A stretch of 46,418 bases of DNA from UBA3305 sp002373555 (GTDB taxonomy: Bacteria > Bacillota > Clostridia > Lachnospirales > Lachnospiraceae): assembly GCA_946612455.1 (NCBI GenBank), contig CAMOER010000021.1:1-46418 (forward strand), read 5' to 3'. Under the pieces are notes generated by a model. It was not told the origin of the DNA and did not search any database. It saw only the letters and a list, made by a program, of their open reading frames with translations. Position numbers and translations under genes: made by a program. Below are positions 18,022-25,728 of the stretch, one piece after another (within the stretch, counting starts at the first letter, position 1; each line of letters opens with the position of its first letter).

Positions 18022-18095
18022 TGAATATGAATATATTTTCCGTTCGCGCCGACATAGAACCGTTTACGACGGACGGGATAAAAATAGAATAATTG

Positions 18096-18104
18096 TGGTA
18101 TAAT
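18096..18104 (+). promoter_or_regulatory. Extended -10 promoter for GH43-GH2-GPH unit
   Basis: TGGTATAAT is a perfect extended -10 (TGnTATAAT), 35 bases before the GH43 start. There is no good -35 at 17 bp. CCGTTTACG at 18060-18068 could bind an activator. Confidence 0.6.
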
Positions 18105-18138
18105 AAAAACAACTTTTCAATTCTGCAAGGAGGTTGTT

Positions 18139-19602
18139 ATGAAGACGAAACAGGCTTTCAATCCCTATCTGCCCAGCTGGGAATACGTACCGGATGCCGA
18201 ACCGCATATCGTAGACGGAAGAGTCTACATATACGGCTCCCATGATCTGTTTAACGGCATCAATTTCTGCCTGGGCGATTATGTCTGCTGGTCCGCACCT
18301 GTCGATGATCTCGGGAACTGGACCTACCACGGCGTGATCTTCAACCGTGAGCAGGATCCGGCCGCACCGAAGAACCGCATTACGAACGGTCTGGCCGCGC
18401 CCGACATGGTCGTCGGTCCTGACGGAAAGTATTATCTCTATTATTTCATGGGCGGCACCAAGATGATCTCCGTCGCCGTCTGTGACGAGCCTGCCGGCAA
18501 ATATGAATTCCTTGGTTATGTGAAATATAAGGACGGTACGCCGATCGGAAAGCGAGGAGAGCCTTTCCAGTTCGATCCTGGCTGTCTGATGGATGAGGAC
18601 GGCAGACTGTATCTGTACACCGGCTTTGCTTTCGGCGGCAACCCGATCCTGCTGGACGGCTCCAAACCTACGACCGAAGGTCCGATGTGGTTTGAGATCG
18701 ATACAAACGATATGCTCACCGTCATTTCCGGTGACGAACTCAAATTTATCGGTGTACTGACCGGCGAGAAAGCGAAGGGAACGCCTTACGAGGAGCAGCC
18801 TTTCGGCGAAGCCAGCTCCATGCGCAAATTCAACGGGAAATATTACTTCATCTACAGCTCCCTCAACAGCCACAATCTCTGCTATGCCGTCAGCGACAAA
18901 CCCACCGAGGGCTTTGAATACGGCGGCGTGCTGATCAGCTGCGGCGACATCGGACTTCCCGGCGTACCGGATGTAAAGCATGCCCATATGGACACCGGCA
19001 ATACCCACGGCAGCCTGATCGAGATCGAAGGAAAGTATTTTATTTTCTATCACCGTCACTCGAACCGCAAGCAGTCCTCCAGACAGGCCTGCGCGGAAGA
19101 GATCCGCTTCGAAGACGGCAAGTTCTACCAGGCAGAGATGACATCCTGCGGCCTGAATCGCGGCCCGCTGCCCGGCAAGGGACATGTGCCTGCGTATTCC
19201 GCCTGCAATGTCTACGGAAAGAACGGCACGAGATTCCTCTCCATGATCAAATATCCGAAGGGAAGCTGCCCGTACCTGACGCAGAAGGGATCTGACCGTG
19301 AGACCGGTCCCGATCAGTATGTTTCCAATTTCTGCACCGGCTGCACCGTTGCTTTCAAGTATTTCGATCTACGGAACACCACAAGGATCAGAGTGAACCT
19401 GCAGGGCTACGGCACGAACTGCGACGTGGTCATCCGCACGAAGGAAGACGGCGAGATCATCTGCCGCATTCCCGTCCGCACGGCCAAACAGGAGCGCGGA
19501 TTCGTCGGCGAACTGCCGGAAGGACTGGGAGAGAAGGAAGCGCTTTACTTCAGTATTGAAGGCAAGGGAACCTATGATTTCATTTCCTTTGATCTTGCAT
19601 AG
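18139..19602 (+). CDS. GH43 glycosidase with C-terminal beta-sandwich, paralog A
   Basis: 487 residues, AAGGAGG upstream. The five-bladed propeller begins NPYLPSWEYVPDAEPH, where Asp19 is the expected general base. AAPDMV (Asp89) is the pKa modulator and EASSMRKF (Glu224) the general acid, so the catalytic triad is intact. Residues about 390-487 form a carbohydrate-binding-like sandwich. GH43 enzymes of this layout release arabinofuranosyl, xylosyl or galactosyl residues. No signal peptide, so it acts on imported oligosaccharides. It is closely related in layout to the gene at 30286. It starts the unit GH43-GH2-GPH, with 29 bp to the next gene. Confidence 0.92.
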   Translation: MKTKQAFNPYLPSWEYVPDAEPHIVDGRVYIYGSHDLFNGINFCLGDYVCWSAPVDDLGNWTYHGVIFNREQDPAAPKNRITNGLAAPDMVVGPDGKYYLYYFMGGTKMISVAVCDEPAGKYEFLGYVKYKDGTPIGKRGEPFQFDPGCLMDEDGRLYLYTGFAFGGNPILLDGSKPTTEGPMWFEIDTNDMLTVISGDELKFIGVLTGEKAKGTPYEEQPFGEASSMRKFNGKYYFIYSSLNSHNLCYAVSDKPTEGFEYGGVLISCGDIGLPGVPDVKHAHMDTGNTHGSLIEIEGKYFIFYHRHSNRKQSSRQACAEEIRFEDGKFYQAEMTSCGLNRGPLPGKGHVPAYSACNVYGKNGTRFLSMIKYPKGSCPYLTQKGSDRETGPDQYVSNFCTGCTVAFKYFDLRNTTRIRVNLQGYGTNCDVVIRTKEDGEIICRIPVRTAKQERGFVGELPEGLGEKEALYFSIEGKGTYDFISFDLA

Positions 19603-19631
19603 CAAATCACTGTTTAAAAAGAGAGGCTGAA

Positions 19632-22028
19632 ATGAAAAAATTATTATTTAATGAGAACTGGACAGTCACCTGCCTGACGCGTGAGACGGAGCCGCAGATC
19701 GTGACGGTCCCGCACGATGCCATGATTTCCGAACCCAGGACGCCGGACAGTGCCGGCGAGGGCAATATCGGCTGGTACATCGGCGGCGACTATGCATATA
19801 CCAAAACATTCACCGCACCGGAGGAATGGAAGGATCAGAAAGCGGTCCTCGAATTCGAAGGCGTCTATCATAATGCAGAAGTCTGGCTGAACGGTGAGAA
19901 GGCGGCTTTCCGCCCTTACGGCTACACCAACTTCTATGTGGAAATGAATCCGTTCCTGAAATACGGAGAGAAAAATGAACTGAAGGTAATCGCAAAGAAC
20001 GCGGACCAGCCCAACAGCAGATGGTATTCCGGTACCGGCATCTATCGTCCCGTCAATATCTGGCTCGGCGGCGAGAAGCATATCCCGGTCAACGGCGTGA
20101 AGATCACGACCGTAGATTATGCCGCCGGTAAGATCGAAGTGCTCGTGAAGCTTTCCGTACCGGGCGAGGTGCATGTGGAGATCCTGGACGGGGAGGAAGT
20201 TGTTGCCGGACGTTCCTTTACAAGCACCAAGACGACGGTCAAATTCCCGTTCACGATTAAAGACGCAAAGCTCTGGGATACCGAGAATCCGAATCTGTAC
20301 ACCTGCCGTGTTACATTCGGCGACGATGTCGTCTGCGAGAACTTCGGTATCAGAACACTCGCATGGAACCCGGTGGAAGGCATGACGATCAACGGCAAGA
20401 GAGTGATCCTGCGCGGCGCCTGCATCCATCATGACAACGGTTTCCTGGGGGCCAGTGCCTTCCCGGAGGCAGAAGAGCGTAAAGTGCGGCTCCACAAGGA
20501 GAACGGCTACAATGCGCTTCGTTCCGCCCACAATCCCTGCTCCAAGGCGATCCTGGATGCCTGCGACCGTCTCGGCATGCTGATGATGGATGAGTTCGCA
20601 GATGCGTGGACCATGCACAAGACCAAATACGATTATGTCACCTATCTGAAGGACTGGTGGGAGAAGGATCTGGCCGACATGGTCGACAAGGATTATAATC
20701 ATCCCTGCGTGATCGCTTACTCCACCGGGAATGAGGTCGCCGAGACCGCCAGACCCGAGGGAATTGCATTCACAGGAGAGATGACGGAATATCTGCATAA
20801 GCTGGATCCCACCAGACCGGTATCCTGCGGCATCAACATTTTCTTCAACTTCCTTAGCTCCATCGGTTTCGGCGTCTACAGCGATGAGAAGGCGGAGAAG
20901 GAAGCAGCTGCTGCCGCCGCTGCCGCTGCAGACGGAAAGAAGAAAAAGAAATCCGCTGTCGGAAGCGAATTTTACAATAAGCTGGCCTGCGTCATGGGCG
21001 ACAAGTTCATGAAGTTCGGCGCGACCTTATATCCCTGCGATGTGAAGACCAGAGATGCTTACGCAAATATGGATCTGGCCGGCTACAACTACGGGATCTG
21101 GCGTTATAAGAAGGATATGAAGAAGTATCCGAACCGCCTGATCCTCGGCTCCGAGACATTCTGCAAGGATGCCTGGCTGTTCTGGGATATCGCGAAGGAT
21201 AATCCGCAGATCATCGGCGATTTCGTCTGGGCCGGCATGGATTACATCGGTGAGACCGGCATGGGCGCGCCTGAATACGGCGACTATCACATGGATGCAG
21301 ACGAGACACAGATGACAGGCGGAAACGGCCGGATCGATATCACCGGCAAGAGAAGAGCGGAGGCAGCCTATACGCTGGTTGCGCTGGAACAGGAAGCCGG
21401 ACCGCTGATCGGCGTACAGCCGGTCGACAGAACGGACAATCCGAACCTGACCGGATGGAGCCTGACAAAGGCAATTGAGAGCTGGGCATGGAACGGCTGT
21501 GAAGGAAAGAACGCGACCGTCGAGGTCTATTCCAGAGCAGCGGAAGTCGAGCTGCAGATCAACGGAAAGAGTGTCGGAAAGAAGAAGACCAGCAAGACGG
21601 CGAGAACGCTGTTTACAGTCCCGTATGAAGCCGGTACACTTTCGACGATCGCCTATAACGAGGCCGGAGAGGAGATCGGATTCTATTCCATGAATTCCGC
21701 TTCAGACCACACGGAGCTTCGTATGGTCCCGGAAGAAACGCCGAAGGCAGGAAAACTCTGCTGGCTGCGTCTGAAATATACGGATGAGAACGGCATCGTC
21801 AAACCTCTGGAGCGGCATATGCTGAAGGTCCGGATCGAGAACGGTGATCTGCTGGGACTCGGCTGTGCCAATTCCTATGTGGACGGCAATTATACGACGG
21901 ACACGACGGATACCTATTACGGCGAAGCGCTTGCGATCATCCGTCCGAAGGAAGCCGGCGAGATGAAGGTAACCGTAACACAGGATGATTTCGGCGGCGT
22001 ATTCACAGATACATTTACGGTCGAGTAA
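19632..22028 (+). CDS. GH2 beta-galactosidase/beta-glucuronidase-type enzyme
   Basis: 798 residues, GAGAGG before ATG. The layout is a sugar-binding jelly roll (about 1-165, WYSGTGIYRPV), an immunoglobulin-like domain (about 170-255), then a TIM barrel with acid/base Glu368 in STGNEVAE and nucleophile Glu508 in LGSETFCKD. Ig-like domains follow to the end. An odd insertion inside the barrel (about 424-440) is a run of Ala followed by Lys (EAAAAAAAAADGKKKKK), likely a surface loop. No signal peptide. The substrate may be a beta-galactoside or beta-glucuronide; the neighbours favour arabinogalactan-type glycans. The reading frame is uninterrupted, so the low-complexity loop is not a frameshift. 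Confidence 0.92.
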   Translation: MKKLLFNENWTVTCLTRETEPQIVTVPHDAMISEPRTPDSAGEGNIGWYIGGDYAYTKTFTAPEEWKDQKAVLEFEGVYHNAEVWLNGEKAAFRPYGYTNFYVEMNPFLKYGEKNELKVIAKNADQPNSRWYSGTGIYRPVNIWLGGEKHIPVNGVKITTVDYAAGKIEVLVKLSVPGEVHVEILDGEEVVAGRSFTSTKTTVKFPFTIKDAKLWDTENPNLYTCRVTFGDDVVCENFGIRTLAWNPVEGMTINGKRVILRGACIHHDNGFLGASAFPEAEERKVRLHKENGYNALRSAHNPCSKAILDACDRLGMLMMDEFADAWTMHKTKYDYVTYLKDWWEKDLADMVDKDYNHPCVIAYSTGNEVAETARPEGIAFTGEMTEYLHKLDPTRPVSCGINIFFNFLSSIGFGVYSDEKAEKEAAAAAAAAADGKKKKKSAVGSEFYNKLACVMGDKFMKFGATLYPCDVKTRDAYANMDLAGYNYGIWRYKKDMKKYPNRLILGSETFCKDAWLFWDIAKDNPQIIGDFVWAGMDYIGETGMGAPEYGDYHMDADETQMTGGNGRIDITGKRRAEAAYTLVALEQEAGPLIGVQPVDRTDNPNLTGWSLTKAIESWAWNGCEGKNATVEVYSRAAEVELQINGKSVGKKKTSKTARTLFTVPYEAGTLSTIAYNEAGEEIGFYSMNSASDHTELRMVPEETPKAGKLCWLRLKYTDENGIVKPLERHMLKVRIENGDLLGLGCANSYVDGNYTTDTTDTYYGEALAIIRPKEAGEMKVTVTQDDFGGVFTDTFTVE

Positions 22029-22056
22029 CAGCCGGTTCAGAGAGTGCAAATTGTTT

Positions 22057-22088
22057 GTCATCCTGAGCAGCTTTGCTGCGAACGGATC
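22057..22088 (+). repeat. TCATCCTGAG dispersed repeat, copy A
   Basis: GTCATCCTGAG, then a small hairpin GCAGC-TTT-GCTGC, then GAACGGATC, between the GH2 and GPH genes. It shares both ends with copies at 39408 and 40981 while the hairpin arms differ in sequence. Confidence 0.75.
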
Positions 22089-22101
22089 AAAAGGAGAAAA
22101 A

Positions 22102-23811
22102 ATGGAGAAATTCTTCAACAATCCCGCCCTGAAGACGAGGATCACCTCCAGCAGCGTCAAGCTGCAGGAGATGTTCATCGGCTATCTGCTCGCACCGCTG
22201 TGCGCCATGATGGCCAACTCGATCTTCAGCGCGTATCTGACAAGATATTATGCTGACGTCATCGGTCTGACCGACAGCCAGTTCGGCATCTTCTCGATGA
22301 TGCTTCCGATCGTCTCTGCGATCGTGGTCGTCATCGGAAATGTTTTCGTCGGTCAGCTGATCGACAATACACGCACACCGGCAGGCAAGGCCAGACCTTA
22401 CCTGCTGCTCGGTGCACCGGTCATGGCTGTCGCGATCATCCTGATGTTCATGACGCCCGGCGGCGATAATCCGCAGGCTGAGAACTATATGATGAAGATG
22501 GTCTGGATCGCCATTTCCTTCAATCTGTTCTACTCCATCGGCTATCCCTGCTACTATACAGCACACAGTTCGATGGTGGCACTTTCCACAAGAAACGGAA
22601 ACCAGCGCGGTGTACTGGCTACCTTATCCAATGCTTCCATGGTCGCCGCAGCCGGCGTGGGTGCCAGTATCCTGGTGCCGATCCTGCTGCAGCCGTTCAT
22701 GTTCGTGACCGGCGCAGACGGAACGATCGACCGCGTTGCCAGTTATGCGAACTGGAGAATTCTCGGCATTGCCTTTGCTGTGCTCACCTTCCTGGGAATT
22801 GTTCTGGAGTACTATTTCACCAGAGAGCGTATTACCGAGGAAGCCATGGCGCTTGGCGTGAAGGAAGAAAAGCTCCCGATGCGCACGCATGTCAAGGCCT
22901 GCACAGCGGAGAAATACTGGTGGATGGTCATCCTTTTCATCCTGTTCTTCCAGATGGGCCAGCTGGTCAAGAATACCTCGATGAGCTTCTACGTCCGCTG
23001 GATGTTCGACTCCGTAATCGCTTCGGCAACGCCGGAAGCGACCTCCGGTGCGCTGATGTCCACGCTCGGTCTGGTCGGCGGTCTTCCGTCCGCAGTCGGC
23101 ATGGTCATTGCCTGGCCGCTTGCCAGCAAGCTCGGAAAGAAGAGAGCAATCGTGCTCGGCCTGATCCTTTCACTTGTCGGCGGTATCGTGGCCTTCCTGA
23201 ATGTCCATAATTTCATTACCGTTACGCTCGGCGTTGTCCTGAAGGCTGTCGGCATCATTCCCGCACAGTATGTCATGGTCGCCCTGCTCTCGGACGTTCT
23301 GGATCACCTGGAAGCAAAGAACGGCTTCCGTTCCGACGGATTTACGATGTCGATCTACGGCGCGACAATGGTCGGACTGGCTGTCCTTTCCATGGGTATC
23401 GTGAACATCTTCCTCGGTGCTCTCGGCTATGATGCAACGCTGACACAGCAGACCGCATCCACCGAGACCGGCATGGTCATCGCCTATCTGTGCATGGATA
23501 TGATCGGCTTTGCGCTTTCCATCATCCTTCTGTGGAGAATGGACGTTGAGAAGTATATCGACGAAGACAAGGCGGCCATCCTGGAGCGTCAGAAAGCGGC
23601 TGTTCTTGCCGAAGGCGGCACCTGGATCGAGCCGGAAGAGCGTGCCAGACTGGAACAGGAAGAAGCGGACCGCGCGGCCGAAGAGGAGCGTATCAAAGAG
23701 TTAAAGAAACTGTGTGAACAGAAGGGACTGAATTTCGAAGAAGAAAATCAGAAATATCTGGAGGCACAGGAAAAGAAGAAGAACAGCCTGCTGGGCAAGC
23801 TGCTCGGTTAA
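22102..23811 (+). CDS. GPH-family (MFS) glycoside:cation symporter 1
   Basis: 569 residues from ATG 22102 (AAGGAG upstream); an in-frame start at 21985 would run through a dispersed repeat. It has twelve hydrophobic helices. GPH hallmarks include the loop after helix 2 (GQLIDNTRTPAGKARPYLL) and EYYFTRERITEE in the central loop. Such symporters import oligosaccharides or glycosides with Na+ or H+. The C-terminus carries an unusual acidic/basic tail of about 85 residues (AVLAEGGTWIEPEERARLE onwards, rich in EEA/KEL) ending KNSLLGKLLG. The paralog at 23959 has nearly the same tail. It is the last gene of the GH43-GH2-GPH unit, closed by a terminator. Confidence 0.93.
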   Translation: MEKFFNNPALKTRITSSSVKLQEMFIGYLLAPLCAMMANSIFSAYLTRYYADVIGLTDSQFGIFSMMLPIVSAIVVVIGNVFVGQLIDNTRTPAGKARPYLLLGAPVMAVAIILMFMTPGGDNPQAENYMMKMVWIAISFNLFYSIGYPCYYTAHSSMVALSTRNGNQRGVLATLSNASMVAAAGVGASILVPILLQPFMFVTGADGTIDRVASYANWRILGIAFAVLTFLGIVLEYYFTRERITEEAMALGVKEEKLPMRTHVKACTAEKYWWMVILFILFFQMGQLVKNTSMSFYVRWMFDSVIASATPEATSGALMSTLGLVGGLPSAVGMVIAWPLASKLGKKRAIVLGLILSLVGGIVAFLNVHNFITVTLGVVLKAVGIIPAQYVMVALLSDVLDHLEAKNGFRSDGFTMSIYGATMVGLAVLSMGIVNIFLGALGYDATLTQQTASTETGMVIAYLCMDMIGFALSIILLWRMDVEKYIDEDKAAILERQKAAVLAEGGTWIEPEERARLEQEEADRAAEEERIKELKKLCEQKGLNFEEENQKYLEAQEKKKNSLLGKLLG

Positions 23812-23817
23812 AGGTTG

Positions 23818-23845
23818 AAAGAGACTGTGAAAACAGTCTCTTTTT
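23818..23845 (+). terminator. Rho-independent terminator between the two GPH genes
   Basis: An 11-bp stem AAAGAGACTGT/ACAGTCTCTTT with loop GAAA is followed by more T residues, seven bases after the first GPH stop. Confidence 0.92.
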
Positions 23846-23891
23846 CCGTTTACGTTTGTTTTAGTACATTTTACGAATGCGGAACAGCGGT

Positions 23892-23921
23892 TTGTCGCTT
23901 TTATGATATGATTGGTATGAT
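23892..23921 (+). promoter_or_regulatory. Candidate promoter for GPH2-GH78 unit
   Basis: TTGTCG (23892-23897), 18-bp spacing and TATGAT (23916-23921), with TG one base before the -10 (extended -10). CCGTTTACG (23846-23854) and TTTACGA (23870-23876) lie just upstream, as in front of the GH43 unit. Confidence 0.5.
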
Positions 23922-23958
23922 TCAATGAAACTGATCTCATCAGAAAAGAGGAGAAGCA

Positions 23959-25707
23959 ATGAGCAAACTGACTGACCACCTTCCGCCTACGCGGATCAAG
24001 TCTTCCAGCGTGAAGATCCAGGAAATGCTGTTCGGATATCTGGCTGCGCCATTCTGCGCCATGATCTCCAATGCTGTATTCGGTTCTTATCTGAACCGTT
24101 ACTATGTGGATGTCCTCGGCTGGACGAAATTCGGCGTCTTTGCGACCCTTCTGCCGATGCTGTCTTCCTTTGTCGTGATCCTGGGAAATCTGATGGTCGG
24201 CCAGTGGATCGATAATACCCGGACAGCAGCCGGAAAGGCGAGACCCTATCTGCTGATCTCCATTCCCATGGTCGCCGTGGCCATCGTTCTGATGTTCATG
24301 ACACCCACAGAAGCATCGGCACCTGTGCAGATGATCTGGATCGCTGTCACGTATAATCTGTATTATGCGCTGGCTTATCCGTGCTACTATACCGCGCACA
24401 GTTCGTTGGTCTCGCTGTCTACCAGAAATGCCAGCCAGCGAGGTCTTCTTGCGACGCTGTCGAATGCATCAACGGTTGCTGCAGCCGGCGTCGGCGCCAG
24501 CATCATCGCGCCCATTCTTCTGCAGCCGCTGATGTTCGTTTCCGGACCGAACGGCATCGATATCACGGCCAGTTATGCCAACTGGAGGATCATCTCCATT
24601 GCATTTGCATTGCTCTCGGCAGTCGGCATTATCCTGGAATACTTCTTTACCCGCGAGCGGATCACGGAGGAATCACTCAACCTGAACCTGAAGGAAGAGA
24701 AGATTCCGATGTCACAGCATATCAAGGCGTGTACTTCCGATAAGTACTGGCGTCTTGTCATCCTGTTCATTCTGGTCTTCCAGTTCGGACAGCTCTGCAA
24801 GAACTCTTCCATGAGCTTTTATTCCAGATGGATGTTCGATTCCGTGGTCAATTCCGCAAATCCCGAATCCGCATCCGCTGCGATCATGTCCACCCTCGGT
24901 CTGGTCGGCGGACTTCCCGCCGCGCTCGGCATGTTCGTTGCCTGGCCGCTGGCCAATAAGATCGGCAAGAAACGCTCCATCGTGATCGGCCTTGCGATCG
25001 CGGCTGTCGGCGGTCTGATCGCCTTCCTGAATGTCAACAGTTTCCCGATCGTCTGCACGGCGGTCGTCCTGAAAGGGATCGGCATCATTCCCGCACAGTA
25101 TGTCATGCTGGCACTGATCTCGGATATTCTGGATCATCTGGAAGCTAAGAACGGCTTCCGCAGCGACGGTTTCACCATGTCCCTGTACAGTTCCATCATG
25201 GCCGGTCTCGGCGGTCTCGGCATGGGCATCATTAATGCGATGCTGACCTTCTCCGGTTATGTGAATACCGGCTACGCCGTGGATCCCGTGTCGGTTACCA
25301 TGATCGATGATCTGAGCACATGGACCGGCGATATCATTTACCGCCAGATGGGCGGCACGGAACAGGTGCTTGCCTTTGTCTATCTCGGTGTTGACATTAT
25401 TGCCGGCATCCTGGCGATCCTTCTGCTCTGGAAGATGGATGTTGAAAAATATGTCCCCGAAGACCAGAAGACGATCATTGAAAATCAGAAGGCAGCTGTG
25501 CTGGCCGAAGGCGGCACCTGGATCGATCCGGAAGAACGCGCCCGTCTGGAGCAGGAAGAAGCGGACCGTCAGGCTGAAGAAGAACGCATCCGCGAACTGA
25601 AGGAGCACTGTGAGAAGAGCGGCCTGGATTTCGAAGAAGAGAACCGGAAATATTTCGATAAGATGGAAAAGCGGAAGAACAGCCTGATCGGGAAATTCCT
25701 CGGATAA
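23959..25707 (+). CDS. GPH-family (MFS) glycoside:cation symporter 2
   Basis: 582 residues, GAGGAGAAG before ATG. It is paralogous to the symporter at 22102 over its full length, including the twelve-helix core, GQWIDNTRTAAGKARPYLL after helix 2, EYFFTRERITEE in the central loop, and the charged cytosolic tail ending KNSLIGKFLG. It differs by an insertion near residues 435-470 before the last helices. It begins a new transcript with the GH78 rhamnosidase gene 21 bp downstream, so it may import rhamnosylated oligosaccharides while the other takes a different fragment. Tandem duplication followed by divergence is likely. Confidence 0.93.
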   Translation: MSKLTDHLPPTRIKSSSVKIQEMLFGYLAAPFCAMISNAVFGSYLNRYYVDVLGWTKFGVFATLLPMLSSFVVILGNLMVGQWIDNTRTAAGKARPYLLISIPMVAVAIVLMFMTPTEASAPVQMIWIAVTYNLYYALAYPCYYTAHSSLVSLSTRNASQRGLLATLSNASTVAAAGVGASIIAPILLQPLMFVSGPNGIDITASYANWRIISIAFALLSAVGIILEYFFTRERITEESLNLNLKEEKIPMSQHIKACTSDKYWRLVILFILVFQFGQLCKNSSMSFYSRWMFDSVVNSANPESASAAIMSTLGLVGGLPAALGMFVAWPLANKIGKKRSIVIGLAIAAVGGLIAFLNVNSFPIVCTAVVLKGIGIIPAQYVMLALISDILDHLEAKNGFRSDGFTMSLYSSIMAGLGGLGMGIINAMLTFSGYVNTGYAVDPVSVTMIDDLSTWTGDIIYRQMGGTEQVLAFVYLGVDIIAGILAILLLWKMDVEKYVPEDQKTIIENQKAAVLAEGGTWIDPEERARLEQEEADRQAEEERIRELKEHCEKSGLDFEEENRKYFDKMEKRKNSLIGKFLG

Positions 25708-25728
25708 AGAAACAGGGGGGATAGAATA

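Noticed and set aside
17954..18138. Riboswitch or T-box upstream of the GH43 gene
   Set aside because: Only two plain hairpins and a promoter were seen; no recognised conserved core.
20896..20952. Ala/Lys run in GH2 as a possible frameshift scar
   Set aside because: The frame is intact and catalytic residues on both sides are in register, so a loop is simpler.
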